DNA from: Athripsodes cinereus
Taxonomy: Eukaryota > Arthropoda > Insecta > Trichoptera > Leptoceridae
Direction of reading: 5' to 3'
NCBI GenBank assembly: GCA_947579605.1
Contig: OX388307.1
Location: 12,873,237 to 12,937,236, forward strand
DNA: 64,000 nt
Shown here: piece by piece, positions 47,446 to 58,427 of the stretch
Position numbering within the stretch: position 1 is the stretch's first letter
Layout: every line of letters starts with the position of its first letter
The notes under the pieces: model-generated
What the model saw: only the letters and a program-made list of their open reading frames with translations
The model's database searches: none
What the model was told of the DNA's origin: nothing
Made by a program: the position numbers and the translations under genes

Positions 47446-49044
47446 TAAACTAGATTGTGTTTTCCCCAGTGGTTTCACAATTTGACTCCAAAGAAAAACC
47501 AAGGCTCCTAATTTAAGCTTTTGACAGATCATTATTATTATGCTGTATAAAAACTTCTAGAAATAGGTTATTTTCAGAGTAAACGCAGTAAATAAGTTTT
47601 CAAAAATTAATGTAAAAGCGGTTTAGATTGATATCGATGGTTATAAAAGCAAGTATGTAAAATAATTATATTATATATTTTATTTAAAATTTTGAAACAA
47701 TCGGATGTTTGAAATTGTATTTACTAACTAAGAATTGTAAATTTTAATCATAATTAAATTAATTCAGTCTCCGGCAGTTTATTGTGTAAAAAATTTAAAA
47801 CATTTGAATTAACTCGTACAATGTTTAAACAACAAGATTAAATGGTGGTATTTTCAATAGTTAGGGCACCATCTATGCTCAAATGTTAGAAAGAGTTTTA
47901 AATAGAGTGGAAATCTTCCGTTAAAAATAAAAGACGGAGGTTTATAATGTTGTTTCCCTTAAACTAGGACAGAACGAGATTTCCGTTTTGAAAAATGAGA
48001 GATGTGTAGTTAATGTCTATTGAAATTGGTTGACAAGCGGTCTGCACATTCGCCTTGAAAGCTTGATCCTCAGAGTAAACAGAACGATTCTGCTGGATTC
48101 CGGAGATGAACTGACTGAAATGATTCATTTAGAGTGGTTCAAATTTTAAATATGAATAGTGATAATAGTGATAAATCTAAATTATCAGGATAATTAAATG
48201 CGCAATACATGAGACAAAAATTGTAGCAAAATAGTATTCTTCTTATTGCGATGGCAATGTCTACCAGCTAACCATTTAAAAAAATAATTTTTTAACGTGA
48301 AAATAATTATTTATATATTAAGATACTTAATAACATTCCGTGCTTTAATAGTTTACACTGGCTGATAAGCAAATCATTTAATCACCATCTCTGAGGTAAT
48401 TGAAAATATGTAAATTAGTAACTAGACTTTTATAAAACTACTCATATAATATGGAGGTACGGTTTATAAGTCACAAGGGCCACATTAGTATTAAAATATA
48501 CCTTTGAACGAATAGTTTAGAGAGTTTGTTTCACCATCTTGTTAATTTCGAAAGGATTCGAACATGAAATAAATGATAATATTATTTATGAATCTGTTCT
48601 ATGATTGTGAACCATATTATTATGAAATTATCTCATCTTTTCTGTCTGAATAGAAATTGGATAACTATCAACATTGCTTTTTAACGTTTTTATTGAATAT
48701 TTTGTAAAGTCGTAGGTATATCATTATTGATGGTATTATTAATTTTTCTAAATCTATTTAAATTAGATGTAAAAAATATCAATAAATATGAAGATCTATT
48801 TGACGCATTCTTTTCTAAACTACAGGAATAATGTCCAATACAGGATTAGAAGTGATCGATTTTTTTATTTTCTTTTCGTTATTTTCTAATGACTGCAATA
48901 TTATTATTCCCTCCCTTCGGAGGTTCGCACGTCTTCATCATTTTTGGTTTTCAAGAATAAAATTTCACGGCGCTGACACTTATTCGGTTTTTTCTTTTTT
49001 GTCTTTGGTCGATTAAGGTAGGATTCCTTCCCTTTCCCCTTCCC
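47446..49044. other. AT-rich non-coding stretch
   Basis: No gene or named repeat. A GC-richer patch near 48905-48990 (CCCTCCCTTCGGAGGTTCGC) includes an inverted CCTCC/GGAGG. The element type is unknown. Confidence 0.45.
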
Positions 49045-49166
49045 CTTTCACAGTAAGCTAAAAGCTTGTGTCGTGAAAGGTTAGTTTGCCGGTACCTGGG
49101 ATCGATCCACGGACCCCCTGTTCACGAGGGCAAAGTTCTACCTCCAGGCTACCGACGAACTAAACT
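49045..49166 (-). mobile_element. SINE S1, 3'-truncated copy
   Basis: The reverse complement begins TCGTCGGTAGCCTGGAGGTA, has the B-box-like GTGGATCGATCCCAGG and ends in the body with CTTACTGTGAAAGG. The rest of the body and the poly(A) tail are absent. Confidence 0.75.
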
Positions 49167-49234
49167 AAAAGTATGTATGTATTCTCTTGTATATATTTTT
49201 ATTTTGAGTATTTATTCTTTTTTGTAGTTTTTTC

Positions 49235-49368
49235 TTCTTTCGAATGGTTGACTCGAAGATGTTGCTCTGCAACAAGTCCGCCATTTGACAGAGCACTGTT
49301 TTCTATTTATTATGTGTTTCTTGTACAAACTTTGTATTATGTTCTGTCAATAAAGCTTTATTATTTGG
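49235..49368 (+). mobile_element. Probable non-LTR 3' end (family G) with AATAAA signal
   Basis: GGTTGACTCGAAGATGTTGC, TCTGCAACAAGTCCGCCATT and a T-rich UTR ending TCAATAAAGCTTTATTATTT resemble 3' ends of lepidopteran non-LTR elements as I remember them. No second copy is present here for confirmation, so this is tentative. Confidence 0.4.
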
Positions 49369-49379
49369 TTTTAAGAAAT

Positions 49380-49545
49380 CGTCGGTAGCCTGGAGGTAGA
49401 GTCTCGACCCCACGCACAAGAGGTATTCGGTTCGATCCCAGGTGCCGACAAACTCTCCTTGCAGGGCACAAGCTTTAAGCTTACTGTGAAAAATGTATAA
49501 GGTTGTATTTAGGTTAATAACAACAATCTCTTTTAAAAAAAAATA
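49380..49545 (+). mobile_element. SINE S1, full-length plus-strand copy
   Basis: It starts CGTCGGTAGCCTGGAGGTAG (A-box), then GGTTCGATCCCAGGTGCC (B-box), CAAGCTTTAAGCTTACTGTG, AATGTATAAGGTTGTATTTA, and ends in a poly(A) run around 49535. Head, body and tail are all present, so this is the reference copy in the window. It is inserted at the end of family G, and inverted relative to the S1 copy 215 bp upstream. Confidence 0.82.
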
Positions 49546-49791
49546 TGTTCAACTTTTTCTTGTACTCGGTTATAACTGCGGTAAGTTTATAATTTTTTTT
49601 ACCAATTAAATTACCACTTCCGACGATATTCCTGATTCTCTGACGTCGTTTAAGTGACATGCGTTGTAAATTGATAATATATTTTATTGATTTTTTTTAC
49701 TTTAAATGAATTTTGGTATCAGTAGAATAAATTAAAACAAATACACTAGTACCTACTCGTCTATTTGAGAACAAGAAATTCAATTTCTCAC

Positions 49792-50298
49792 ATGATAAAT
49801 ACTAATTGGATGGCACTTATCTCCGTAAATAATTATTTTAATATACAAAATAACCACGTACTCGTTGTACCGAAAACACGTGTAGTACTCTTTTTCTCAT
49901 TGTTCTTGAATTTGAATTCTATCCACAAGTTTCTAACAAACAAGACACTTTCACTTACTTTAACTTTCTTTCAACTTGGTTGGAAGCAAAAAGAATATCA
50001 CAAAGTGAATATAAACGGACTTCCATGCGGAAAAATATATTTTTATGTTACTGCGCTCACAGTAGAGGTATGGACAAAGTTTGTTGTCATGAAAACCTCA
50101 CCGGGCGATGTTATTGTTATTGCACATATGAATATTAAAAGTAATGTGTTTTACTTTAAACGTATCTTTCTTACAATCATATGCTCAATGTACTTATGTT
50201 TTCATAATATTGTGGAAAAAGACCGATACAGTTTGAAATCAAAAACCCGTGTAACAATGTCACATATACGTAAAGGAAAAATGCATTTTTACAGTTGA
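49792..50298 (+). CDS. Unrecognised 168-codon ORF
   Basis: From the first ATG the frame is open for 168 codons; it is open back to about 49750 without an ATG. The product is rich in Ile, Asn, Lys and Phe. It has a hydrophobic stretch early (VVLFFSLFLNLNSI) and another later (IFLTIICSMYLCF), and a basic tail ending in HIRKGKMHFYS. I recognise no domain. It is the longest open frame outside the retrotransposon, longer than I would expect by chance at this composition, though AT-rich DNA does produce such frames. No clear splice sites, Kozak context or poly(A) signal is tied to it. It may be an orphan gene, an exon, a transposon relic or chance. Confidence 0.2.
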   Translation: MINTNWMALISVNNYFNIQNNHVLVVPKTRVVLFFSLFLNLNSIHKFLTNKTLSLTLTFFQLGWKQKEYHKVNINGLPCGKIYFYVTALTVEVWTKFVVMKTSPGDVIVIAHMNIKSNVFYFKRIFLTIICSMYLCFHNIVEKDRYSLKSKTRVTMSHIRKGKMHFYS

Positions 50299-50382
50299 GA
50301 GAACATTTACAAAGTGCTGTTTTTCTTTTATAAACTGTTTTATATAATCATAATGTCATCATCTTCGACGACCCCTCAATGT

Positions 50383-50601
50383 CTGTGTCCAGATAGTAGG
50401 ATGCGAAAGACAATCAGTCATCAATCTTCAATCATTTGGTGACGATTCGGAGCATTCTCCGAAGAAATATTCGAATGAGTGCTTTCGTTTCCCGTCCTTA
50501 TACGGGTTACGAAGACATTCATTCGAATAATTCTTCGGAGAATGCTCCAAATCGTCACATTGATGATTGATTGAAGCTCGCATCCTACTAACTGGACGCA
50601 G
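50383..50601. repeat. Long imperfect hairpin (about 95-105 bp arms)
   Basis: The left arm from CTGTGTCCAG through ATTCTCCGAAGAA to about 50488 pairs with the right arm 50509-50601, around a 20 bp loop containing CCCGTCC...ACGGG. The inner block GGAGCATTCTCCGAAGAA is perfectly complementary, with scattered mismatches and a small indel elsewhere. It could be a fold-back MITE or an inverted duplication of part of a retroelement end. GAGGATCGTGAC just outside the right arm also occurs in family D at 12.44 kb. Confidence 0.75.
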
Positions 50602-50883
50602 CCAATCATGAGGATCGTGACAATCACGTCTCATTCTATTATATCGACCATCTGTCTCCACAGTGAGCGATTTTCCACTTTTTGCAAAGTTTGATCTATC
50701 TTGGTATGGGCTGCTTTTTACTTTAGCATGACAAAAATTTAGTCTTTTTAATTTGATTACCTGAATAAGCGCAGTAATTTCAATCTAAGGGAGAAGTTCA
50801 ATTAATTCTGTCGTTGTACTTTTATTTCTTAAGTAAGCAATTGTTGTTATTTTTAATGTTTTTTTTTTTACTTTTTATGTAAA

Positions 50884-51216
50884 TAGCTGACCCGGCAAAT
50901 GTTGTTTTGTCATATACATTATTTCTATATTACTAATATCGCTATTAAAAAATAGGGATTGATGGTAGAAGGGCGAAAATTTAGTGCTGTTTGTATTTTT
51001 TTATGCGTCATCATAAAAAAATAAAAAAATGTCCTAAAAATAAAAAAAAATCGGGGTGGACCACCCTTAACTTTTAAAGGTAACTAACAAAAAATAGATG
51101 TTGGCCGATTCTCAGACTTACCCGATAAGCACACAAAATTTCGTCAAAATCGGTCCAGCCGTTTCGGAGGAGTATGATAACAAACACCGTGACACGAGAA
51201 TTTTATATATTAGATA
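50884..51216 (+). mobile_element. Widespread insect interspersed repeat with a conserved end
   Basis: It begins CTGACCCGGCAAATGTTGTT and ends with TCGGTCCAGCCGTTTCGGAG, CACCGTGACACGAGAA and TTTTATATATTAGATA. I recall closely similar ends scattered through many lepidopteran and other insect genomes as short non-autonomous repeats. I cannot assign the superfamily from one copy, and no inverted termini or duplication are evident. It has no coding capacity. Confidence 0.55.
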
Positions 51217-53245
51217 ATAAAATTATTCTTTATTAAAAAAATGTTGTTCACAATTTCATATAAAATATTTATTTATTTATATTTCATGAAATATGCGGCT
51301 AACGCTTTTTTAACAAATTACATGAAAAAGAAAATTATACAGTCTTCAATTACAAAAATAAAATCAATCGATAAGAAACAAAAAATAAGCAAACACAATT
51401 GTAGAGAAGGTGAATATATAAATAGAATTTAATCGAAAAGCCTTTTAAATTATTATTATGTACCAATAAAAAAATATTCCACTTATCCCAGAACAGAAAC
51501 TTATTACCAATATGTTTAAAATACTCTGCGCAGAACAGTACACAAACATTTTTATTCAGTTATTATTATTGGAAAACGTTTAAGTGCAAAGCACCTCAAG
51601 GACACTGTAAAACTCACCAAATCTAGGACATTCGATCTACGTCATAAATATGTTGATGCGTATTGTACTATACTATACTATTGTACTGTACTATAGTCAG
51701 CCTATGTAAATAGAAATGTTTGTGATGTATGAAAATGTTGTTGCTACATTCGTCGGAAATTATAGAAGATTGTTAATTCATTATTAAGTTGAAATTAATC
51801 ATCACGTACATAGCTATTGTGACTAAAATTATACATGTGTAGAAATTTCATGGGTTTCCTATTAATAATATGCTTAGAAATAGGCTCCCACTTCCTCGTA
51901 TTCTAACTATGTAGTTATTCCTTTCCACATTATTATAATCAAATGGTTTTAAATGTATGAGTGTGTTATATTATTAATTGTAGAGAAGAGAATAGCATTC
52001 GAGCGTTAAATCAAGTAAACATAATTTGTTCAATTAATTGAAAATTTACACTCAGTCAGCAATTTCGCTCACACGGTTCTCCCGCTCTTCGCGGGTTTGG
52101 TTCATTAATTTTAAGGAAATTATAATTAATTTTCGTGCTTACACTTTACACAAAAAGAACAAATTTTAATATTTTGGTTACAATATTATCACTAGGTTTG
52201 CGTTTGTGGACAGAAGTTATGCGATATACCTATTATGAACCAAACAAAAATGTAATTTAATATTTCGACAACAAAATTAATGTAAATATGGAGAAGAGAT
52301 GGATTTATTATAAAAAAATATACAAAAACAGTTTGTGTGAGAATTGTACGAGTATTTATATATCTTCACAACATGAAATACTTTGTTTAATTATACAATG
52401 AATATTATTTCTGTTTCCAATTTTAAAATATGAGTATAAGATTTTACACTATCATTCTTTTATTTATGTATGTAAGAAAGTAGATGTTGTATGTTTTGGC
52501 TACAACTACATATTATTATACTGAAAGTTTGTAATGGCTCGTGCAGGAAACAGACTACTTTGTGTTACAGAGCTTCATTAAATTCTTCCATTAGGACGGT
52601 CATGCTGTAAGCAGTTCGCTTACCTGAGGTGACTTTTTAATGAGTTTATTAATCCATCTCTGGATATACTGCCAACATAATGATCTTATTTAATCCGCAA
52701 AAGTATTGTTCACTTTCATACAGAATTAGACATCGCAAATGAAGCAGGTTAATAACGTAACGACTTATTGTGAGTTTTAAAATTATATACATACATAGCT
52801 TTTTTAACGAACATTTTTTATTCAGATTACTAGAATTTAATATCCTTATTGATGTAATGAATTCTAAGAATGTTTCTGAAATAATTTTGCATTATGAAAC
52901 ATCAAAAAACAGCCCAAAATAAAATTAACAAATTTACTGTGTAAAATGTGCAGAGATACCAAATGTCAAAACTTTTATTTAAACGAGACGGTGTTTGGTA
53001 GGTCACCCACAGATAAACTGAACGGATATGAAAACTGAATTTGGGATGGGGGTACTTGCATCGGTAGAGATTTGGGAAACAGGTGGGGAAACATAATGAC
53101 GAGAGACGAGAATAATAAAATTCGAAAGAGAATAAAAATAATAACTCTTTTTGATATGAGGAATATCTAAATTTACTTATTTCATATAAGCTAAAATTAT
53201 CTTCCAAAATATCTCAATGTATTGTGAAAATTATATTACAAGAAA
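51217..53245. other. AT-rich non-coding stretch
   Basis: No gene. An ACTATACTAT/TGTACTGTACTA simple-repeat patch lies at about 51665-51697. The 101-codon minus-strand opening 52902-53207 has no recognisable family and no ATG context I would trust. Confidence 0.45.
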
Positions 53246-53247
53246 AA

Positions 53248-53378
53248 ACCAAGCCAAGTCTTGGCTTGGTTTGGAATGGCCAGAGGTCCCGGAAGCAGCA
53301 GTGGGCAGGGATCTCTGGAGGTACCTAGGCGCCATGGGTCCCCGACCCCAACTAGGACAAGGGGAAGAAGATGGATGA
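53248..53378 (+). mobile_element. RTE-like C-terminal fragment, third family
   Basis: A 10 bp-arm hairpin (ACCAAGCCAA/TTGGCTTGGT) precedes an open frame reading WPEVPEAAVGRDLWRYLGAM, then GPRPQLGQGEEDG and a stop at 53376-53378. The GRDLWRYLG block resembles the terminal Asp-Arg...Trp-Arg segment of RTE-like proteins. It is fused directly to a family A fragment with different sequence. Confidence 0.5.
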
Positions 53379-53482
53379 ATGTATGTTAAAAGAAGCGAAA
53401 GAAATGTGTAGAGAAAGAACTGTGTGGCTATCCATTCTCTCTGCTTACCCCACCTTTGAGACGGCATAAGGATATACAGTGG
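53379..53482 (+). mobile_element. RTE family A copy 7, short
   Basis: ATGTTAAAAGAAGCGAAAGA, then TATCCATTCTCTCTGCTTAC, CCCACCTTTGAGACGGCATA and AGGATATA parallel the end of the 57.9 kb copy (EAKDVCKD...SILSAYP...GTGATGGTATG). About 100 bp remain. Confidence 0.62.
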
Positions 53483-55100
53483 TATAATAAGTAACGAAAA
53501 CATTTTTATAACTAAAAATATAAGATTTTTTAGTGGGTACTGATCATAAACTATGTTGGTAAGTGAATAAAAAAATAATCAAGATGAATAATCTTAAGCA
53601 CTCGTTTATTTAGTTTTTTTTAAGATTGTATGATTGTTTGTAGTTAAATTGTTTTGATATATATTTCAAATTGTATTTCATTATGCAGTTTTTTTTTTGA
53701 TAACCAAAATACTTGGGTATCACAAAATATTTGGCTGTGTAAAATAACTACAAAAATTTTATGACTAACCTTGGAATTGTTCGACAATATTTTCACAAAA
53801 ATTGTAATACATATGTAAGTTATAATTTTTAGAAGCTGAAATTGAGCTAGTAAGATAAGAGCACTTGATTCAAGGGTTTAACGTCAAAACTAATATATTC
53901 GTCAAACAATCACGAAACCATGTTTTCTGTATGGGTGCTTGTTTGGTTCTATCCTTTCCCTGTGGAAGAACTTTTAATTGAGGGTGACCGTACGGAAAAT
54001 AGGACGAGGTTTAGAGCTTACAGCCAATTATCTCAGTGTTTTAAATATTTTGTTCCAAGCAGAGAAAAAGAGAGTATATATCTAAAATAAAACTGCAAAT
54101 TATGTTCGTCTCAGATAAACTTTAAAGGAAGGTCATACACTTGGATGAACAATTGAAATACAGACAAACCAAGTACTTGGTACAAAACTGTTTCCTAGTA
54201 AGTCTATTAACCCTTACATCATAGTAGATGTAGTTATATTCATATATTTCAGTCAAATTATCAGTGCTGGTTGTAGAACCGAGAACTTCTACAACTTCTA
54301 TAAATACATAATAAATTACTTTTATCATTACATTATTGAAGTTTATAAGCTTAGGCTATAATTAGTATAGCTAATGCTATTTAGTTTATTACGTTCTCAA
54401 AGGATATAACAGGAAGAGAATAAGTATTAAGTGTATGAATAATATCGTTTAAGATAAGTTTAAGATAATAATTTCGTTTAAGATCAGGATAATTAAGGAT
54501 AGAATATGTGTTAGAAATGAGAGAGTAAAAATCGAAATGTTTTAGATTTGAGTTTACAACTACGGCGTCTTTCCTTTTTCGTTAGTCAATGATGTGTTGG
54601 TTACATCTTCCAGAAATCCTGTCTATCGCAGTTTTTAAGGCATCAAACCGCTGCAATATTTTAATTTATTTATTGTAGCTGAAATTGAAGCGAGGTTCAC
54701 CTTAAATAGTTTTTATTTATTTTATAGTTTACGCAAACATACAGTTATTACAATACATAGGTAATACAAATAGATAAAAAAAAATCGGCACATAAACCAG
54801 CAAAGAACCCGGATAACTCAGGAGATGTACACTCTTATTTATCTGCAAACTAAAGCCCTACGGGTGGCCAATTGGGCAAGTCTGAAGGGTATAGTGGTTA
54901 AAACTGCTGTCGTGAAATTTTATACAGCAATGATTTCATATAAAAACAAAAATCACAACACATCAATATCACAAAAAAAAATACACAAAATAATTACATA
55001 AGCATTCACCAATGTCTGGTACATTCTTATGGTTGTATCACGCAATACTCATGTGAATGTTAAAAACTTTTGTCTTTAGCTAACGCATGCATGCACATAT
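53483..55100. other. AT-rich non-coding stretch
   Basis: No gene. GTTTAAGAT is repeated at about 54447-54485. A GC-moderate patch at 54800-54900 (AACCCGGATAACTCAGGAGA...CCCTACGGGTGGCC) may be a retroelement remnant, but no family is recognised. Confidence 0.45.
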
Positions 55101-55106
55101 TTATGA

Positions 55107-55190
55107 CTATAGTCACATCGCACATGGTAAAATTAAGATCAAGATAAGATCAAGGTTGTATTAAGATCGTGTCATGAGTAACATTGCAGA
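55107..55190 (+). mobile_element. Decayed relative of MITE-1
   Basis: ACTATAGTCACATCGCACAT, GATCAAGATAAGATCAAGGT, TATTAAGATCGTGTCATGAG and TAACATTGCAGA follow the order of the right arm of the element at 105-321. The left arm is missing or too diverged to see. Confidence 0.55.
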
Positions 55191-56730
55191 ACAAACCGCA
55201 AGACGGTGCGGCCAAGCGAAATATAAACCAATTTTCCCGTGAATGTGTAATGTAATGTTTTTTTTTTTAATTTTATTTTTAATAGACACTACAGCTTTGA
55301 CAATGAATAAACAATAAGAAGCAAATTTTTTATATCACCAATTAAAGTATCTAAACTATGAACAATTTAACAGCACTATATTTAAAAAATAATTATTGAA
55401 AGAGGAAGAGGAAGGAAGGGAATTCAACCTAGTTCAAGCAATGTTTAAGCAAACTCCACTGTATTTACTTCGGAAGAGTAAAAAATTGTTTGATAGTTAT
55501 TTTTAGTTTATTAAGTGGAGAAATTATGAATGCAGGCAGCTACACAACCGCAATGGGAAATTTTTGCATTTACCCCTGTACATTGAACTTCATTATTACT
55601 TTTTAATCTCTAGTCAACGTAATATTAATTAATATGAAATATACACTATCAAATAAAAATGATTATAATGTTAGTGTCTACTAGAAAATTAAAGTGCCTG
55701 TGATACTCTTTCATATCTCATGGTGTAATTTAATTTTGAGGTTTCCATATGAACATTTAACCATTAAAATTAAGAGTTTTCCAGAGCGCTATGTTAGATA
55801 TTACTATAATAACATTGCTTTAGTTTTACAAGTGATGTTTAAAAACTATTCATATTCTATAGCTCACAAGTATTCTACTCAATATTTCATTATATGTTAT
55901 TTTGTCGTAATGTTCCCTTTGATGACTCTTATCTAATTGCCTCTTCATAAGTGTTACGATCATTCAAAGTTTTAACTAGAAGTATATGGGCGTAAGCCCC
56001 GCAGTTCAATGTGTCATTTTATAGATGAATAGTATGAAATAAAAAGTCGAATATTATGTAATTGATAGTATAATGGTTGAGAAATATGTTTATATACGAC
56101 CAAGATGACACATTAATTAACCATTTTGACAGTGTGTAATTTGGAAGGTGGGATTGTATTAAAGCGAATGAACACAGCCACGTTTCTAACGACACTTTGG
56201 AGCCTATCTAGCTGCCTATAAAACAGAAATTAGTGTCTCCTTAGCTGTGAGATACCTACTCTACCTCCCACGAGAATGTTAATATCATAGTGAATATTGT
56301 TATATTTATTACTTAAGCAGGCGTCTTTATTTCGATTTAATGAAATATTAACTTCTCCTGTAATCATCTTCTTCTGCTGGATGAAAGTAATGAAATTGTT
56401 TTATAATCGAATTAACTTCGTTTTTCATTTCTTCAAATATTTTCCTGGTCCTTATGCGCTCTTCATACTTCAGAACATCGTAAAAATCCAATATTTTCTT
56501 ATTTGATTATAACAGAAATAAATTTATTGGGGTAAAGGTCGAATGAGTCAACGCATTTTTCCGTAGGGTAAAGAAAATAGATATTTTATTTAATTCTGAG
56601 AATATGTTTTATTGTTTATTTGTTAACTAGATATTCTAAATACCATTTTACTTTATATAATAAGCTTTTAATTCAATCTATGAATTATACATAAATATTC
56701 CCAATTAATTACATTAAAAGAGGTATATTG
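55191..56730. other. AT-rich non-coding stretch
   Basis: No recognised gene. Openings at 55694-55936 and 56297-56506 (69-80 codons) lack motifs. Confidence 0.5.
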
Positions 56731-56731
56731 C

Positions 56732-57176
56732 CATCATTTTTTTTCTATCTATCTATGTATCTATCTACCTCACGCCGTATCCCAAGTGGGGTAGGCAGAG
56801 AGAACGGAACGCCAATTAGATCTGTCCTTACATACTTCTTTCGCTTCCTCCACATTCATACAATTTCTCATGCACGCACGTCGGTTTCTTTTACTCAAAA
56901 CACGGCCGTCCTTGAGAATTTGATCTACATTTTCAAGCCATGTAGTTCTCGGACGCCCGCGCTTCCTCACACCCCTCCTTTCAGCCAAGTATATCCTCTT
57001 TGTCATTCTTTCCTCTTCCATTCGTTGCACATGACCAAACCATCTCAATTTATTTACACGCATTCTATTCACAACACTCCTCTTGCATCCACTCATTCTT
57101 CTAATATACTCATTCCTCACTCTATCACGCAACGTTTTACCAACCATCCTTCTCAGCGATCTCATCATCATTTTTT
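56732..57176 (-). mobile_element. RTE family A copy 8, frame intact, with probable target duplication
   Basis: The minus-strand frame ending at 56770 reads MRSLRRMVGKTLRDRVRN, KLRWFGHVQRMEEERMTKRI, RKRGRPRTTW, RRACMRNCMNVEEAKEVCKD and ends in LSAYPTWDTA with a stop. After the stop only a few bases separate it from a (GATA)n tail (CTATCTATCTATGTATCTAT on the plus strand). CATCATTTTTT occurs at 56732-56742 and 57166-57176 and probably is the target duplication. If so, the Met codons just upstream (MMM) and the preceding 11 residues are flank. It is the C-terminal 130-odd residues of an RTE ORF2, downstream of the RT core. No catalytic domain is present. Confidence 0.83.
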
Positions 57177-57870
57177 CCCATGTTGAAGTTTTAATAATAT
57201 TCATTAAAATTAAAACTTTACGTTTGTAGGCATCATAAATAATTTCATGCGGTTTTTTGTTGTTGTTAAAAAAACATCAATGTTTAAATTTATTAAAAAG
57301 TCAAAATCAGGAAGAAAAGTGTATAAATGAACTCTTTTGAAGTCTTTGGTAATTAGTTAGCTGTCATCATTAACAATTACTACTGAAATTTAGATATTAT
57401 GAGTAGAGGGAAGGAAAAAGCTTTAATAGAACGTAAGTGAAATTTATACAACGTTAAATAATGAAATTTATCTAATAAAAATCATAAACAATACACATTG
57501 ATTAAGCAAATGCGAAACTTATATTATCAAGCAATATTTAATGTGATGTAGTGTTTATGAAAAAAAAAACAGCGAGTTGATATTTTGGAAAAGAAAATGA
57601 ATTTATGAGCATCTAATTTATGTGCCTGTATATTTATGAATTTAAGTAAGCTAATTTAGAACCAATTTAAAATAAGCTAATTAGTGTTCGTTAAATAAAA
57701 AAAAATGTTTATCTTTATTTTAATATTCGATATATTTAAAAAAATAATTAAAATAGCAGCAAACATGTAAAACAAATTCGATATTGAAGAAATAATCTAT
57801 GGTTATTGGATAAATTGTAACGAATTTAAACTTTATACCAGATTAAAAAATACAAACGAGATGTTTTTCG
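57177..57870. other. AT-rich non-coding stretch
   Basis: Spacer between two RTE copies in opposite orientation; nothing recognised. Confidence 0.5.
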
Positions 57871-57874
57871 ATTT

Positions 57875-58427
57875 GTAAGATCATTATCGATCTTGGTTGG
57901 TGCACTCTGCTATCTTAGTGCCAACACTTATGTATGCAAGTGAGACGTGGACATGGTTAAAGAAGGATGAAAGTGGCATAAATGCAGTGGAAATGAGATC
58001 GTTGAGAAGGATGTGTGGTAAAAGTCTGAGAGATCGTGTGCGTAACATTGATATACGAAAGGAATGTGGAATGAAAGTTGGTGTAATAACAAGGATGAAT
58101 GTAAATAAGTTAAGATGGTTTGGGCACGTGGAAAGAATGAATGAGGACAGAATGACTAAGAAGATATATTTGTCTGAGAGGAATGGTGCTCGGAGACGTG
58201 GACGTCCGAGGATTAAATGGCAAAATCATTTAAATCAAATCCTACAGGACGGTCACGTGTTGAGCACATTGAACAGGAGAGCATGCATGAGGAATTGTAT
58301 GACAGTGACGGAAGCGAAAGATGTATGCAAAGATAGAAGGAAGTGGCGCTCGATCCTTTCTGCCTACCCCGCGAGGGAAGCGGCGTGATGGTATGTATGT
58401 ATGTATGTAAGATCATTATCTATCTTG
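57875..58427 (+). mobile_element. RTE family A copy 9, youngest, with about 21 bp target duplication
   Basis: The element 57896-58406 is open to the stop at 58386-58388: VPTLMYASETWTWLKKDESG, AVEMRSLRRMCGKSLRDRVR, KLRWFGHVERMNEDRMTKKI, RRRGRPRIKW, ACMRNCMTVTEAKDVCKD, RSILSAYPAREAA. This is the part of an RTE ORF2 that follows the reverse transcriptase catalytic core. The stop lies inside the conserved GGCGTGATGGTATG terminus, so the 3' UTR is only a few bases before an (ATGT)n tail. GTAAGATCATTATC[G/T]ATCTTG occurs at 57875-57895 and 58407-58427 with one mismatch, a long RTE-type target duplication. No in-frame ATG opens the fragment; it is a 5'-truncated, non-autonomous insertion. Confidence 0.9.

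Noticed and set aside
49173..49388. 71-codon ORF with CCSATSPPFDRALFSIYY
   Set aside because: It coincides with a retroelement 3' end carrying an AATAAA signal and ends at the SINE junction. No evidence of a host gene.
56728..57186. 152-codon plus-strand ORF, Ser/His/Thr-rich
   Set aside because: It is antisense to the RTE family A frame, which has clear family motifs on the minus strand.
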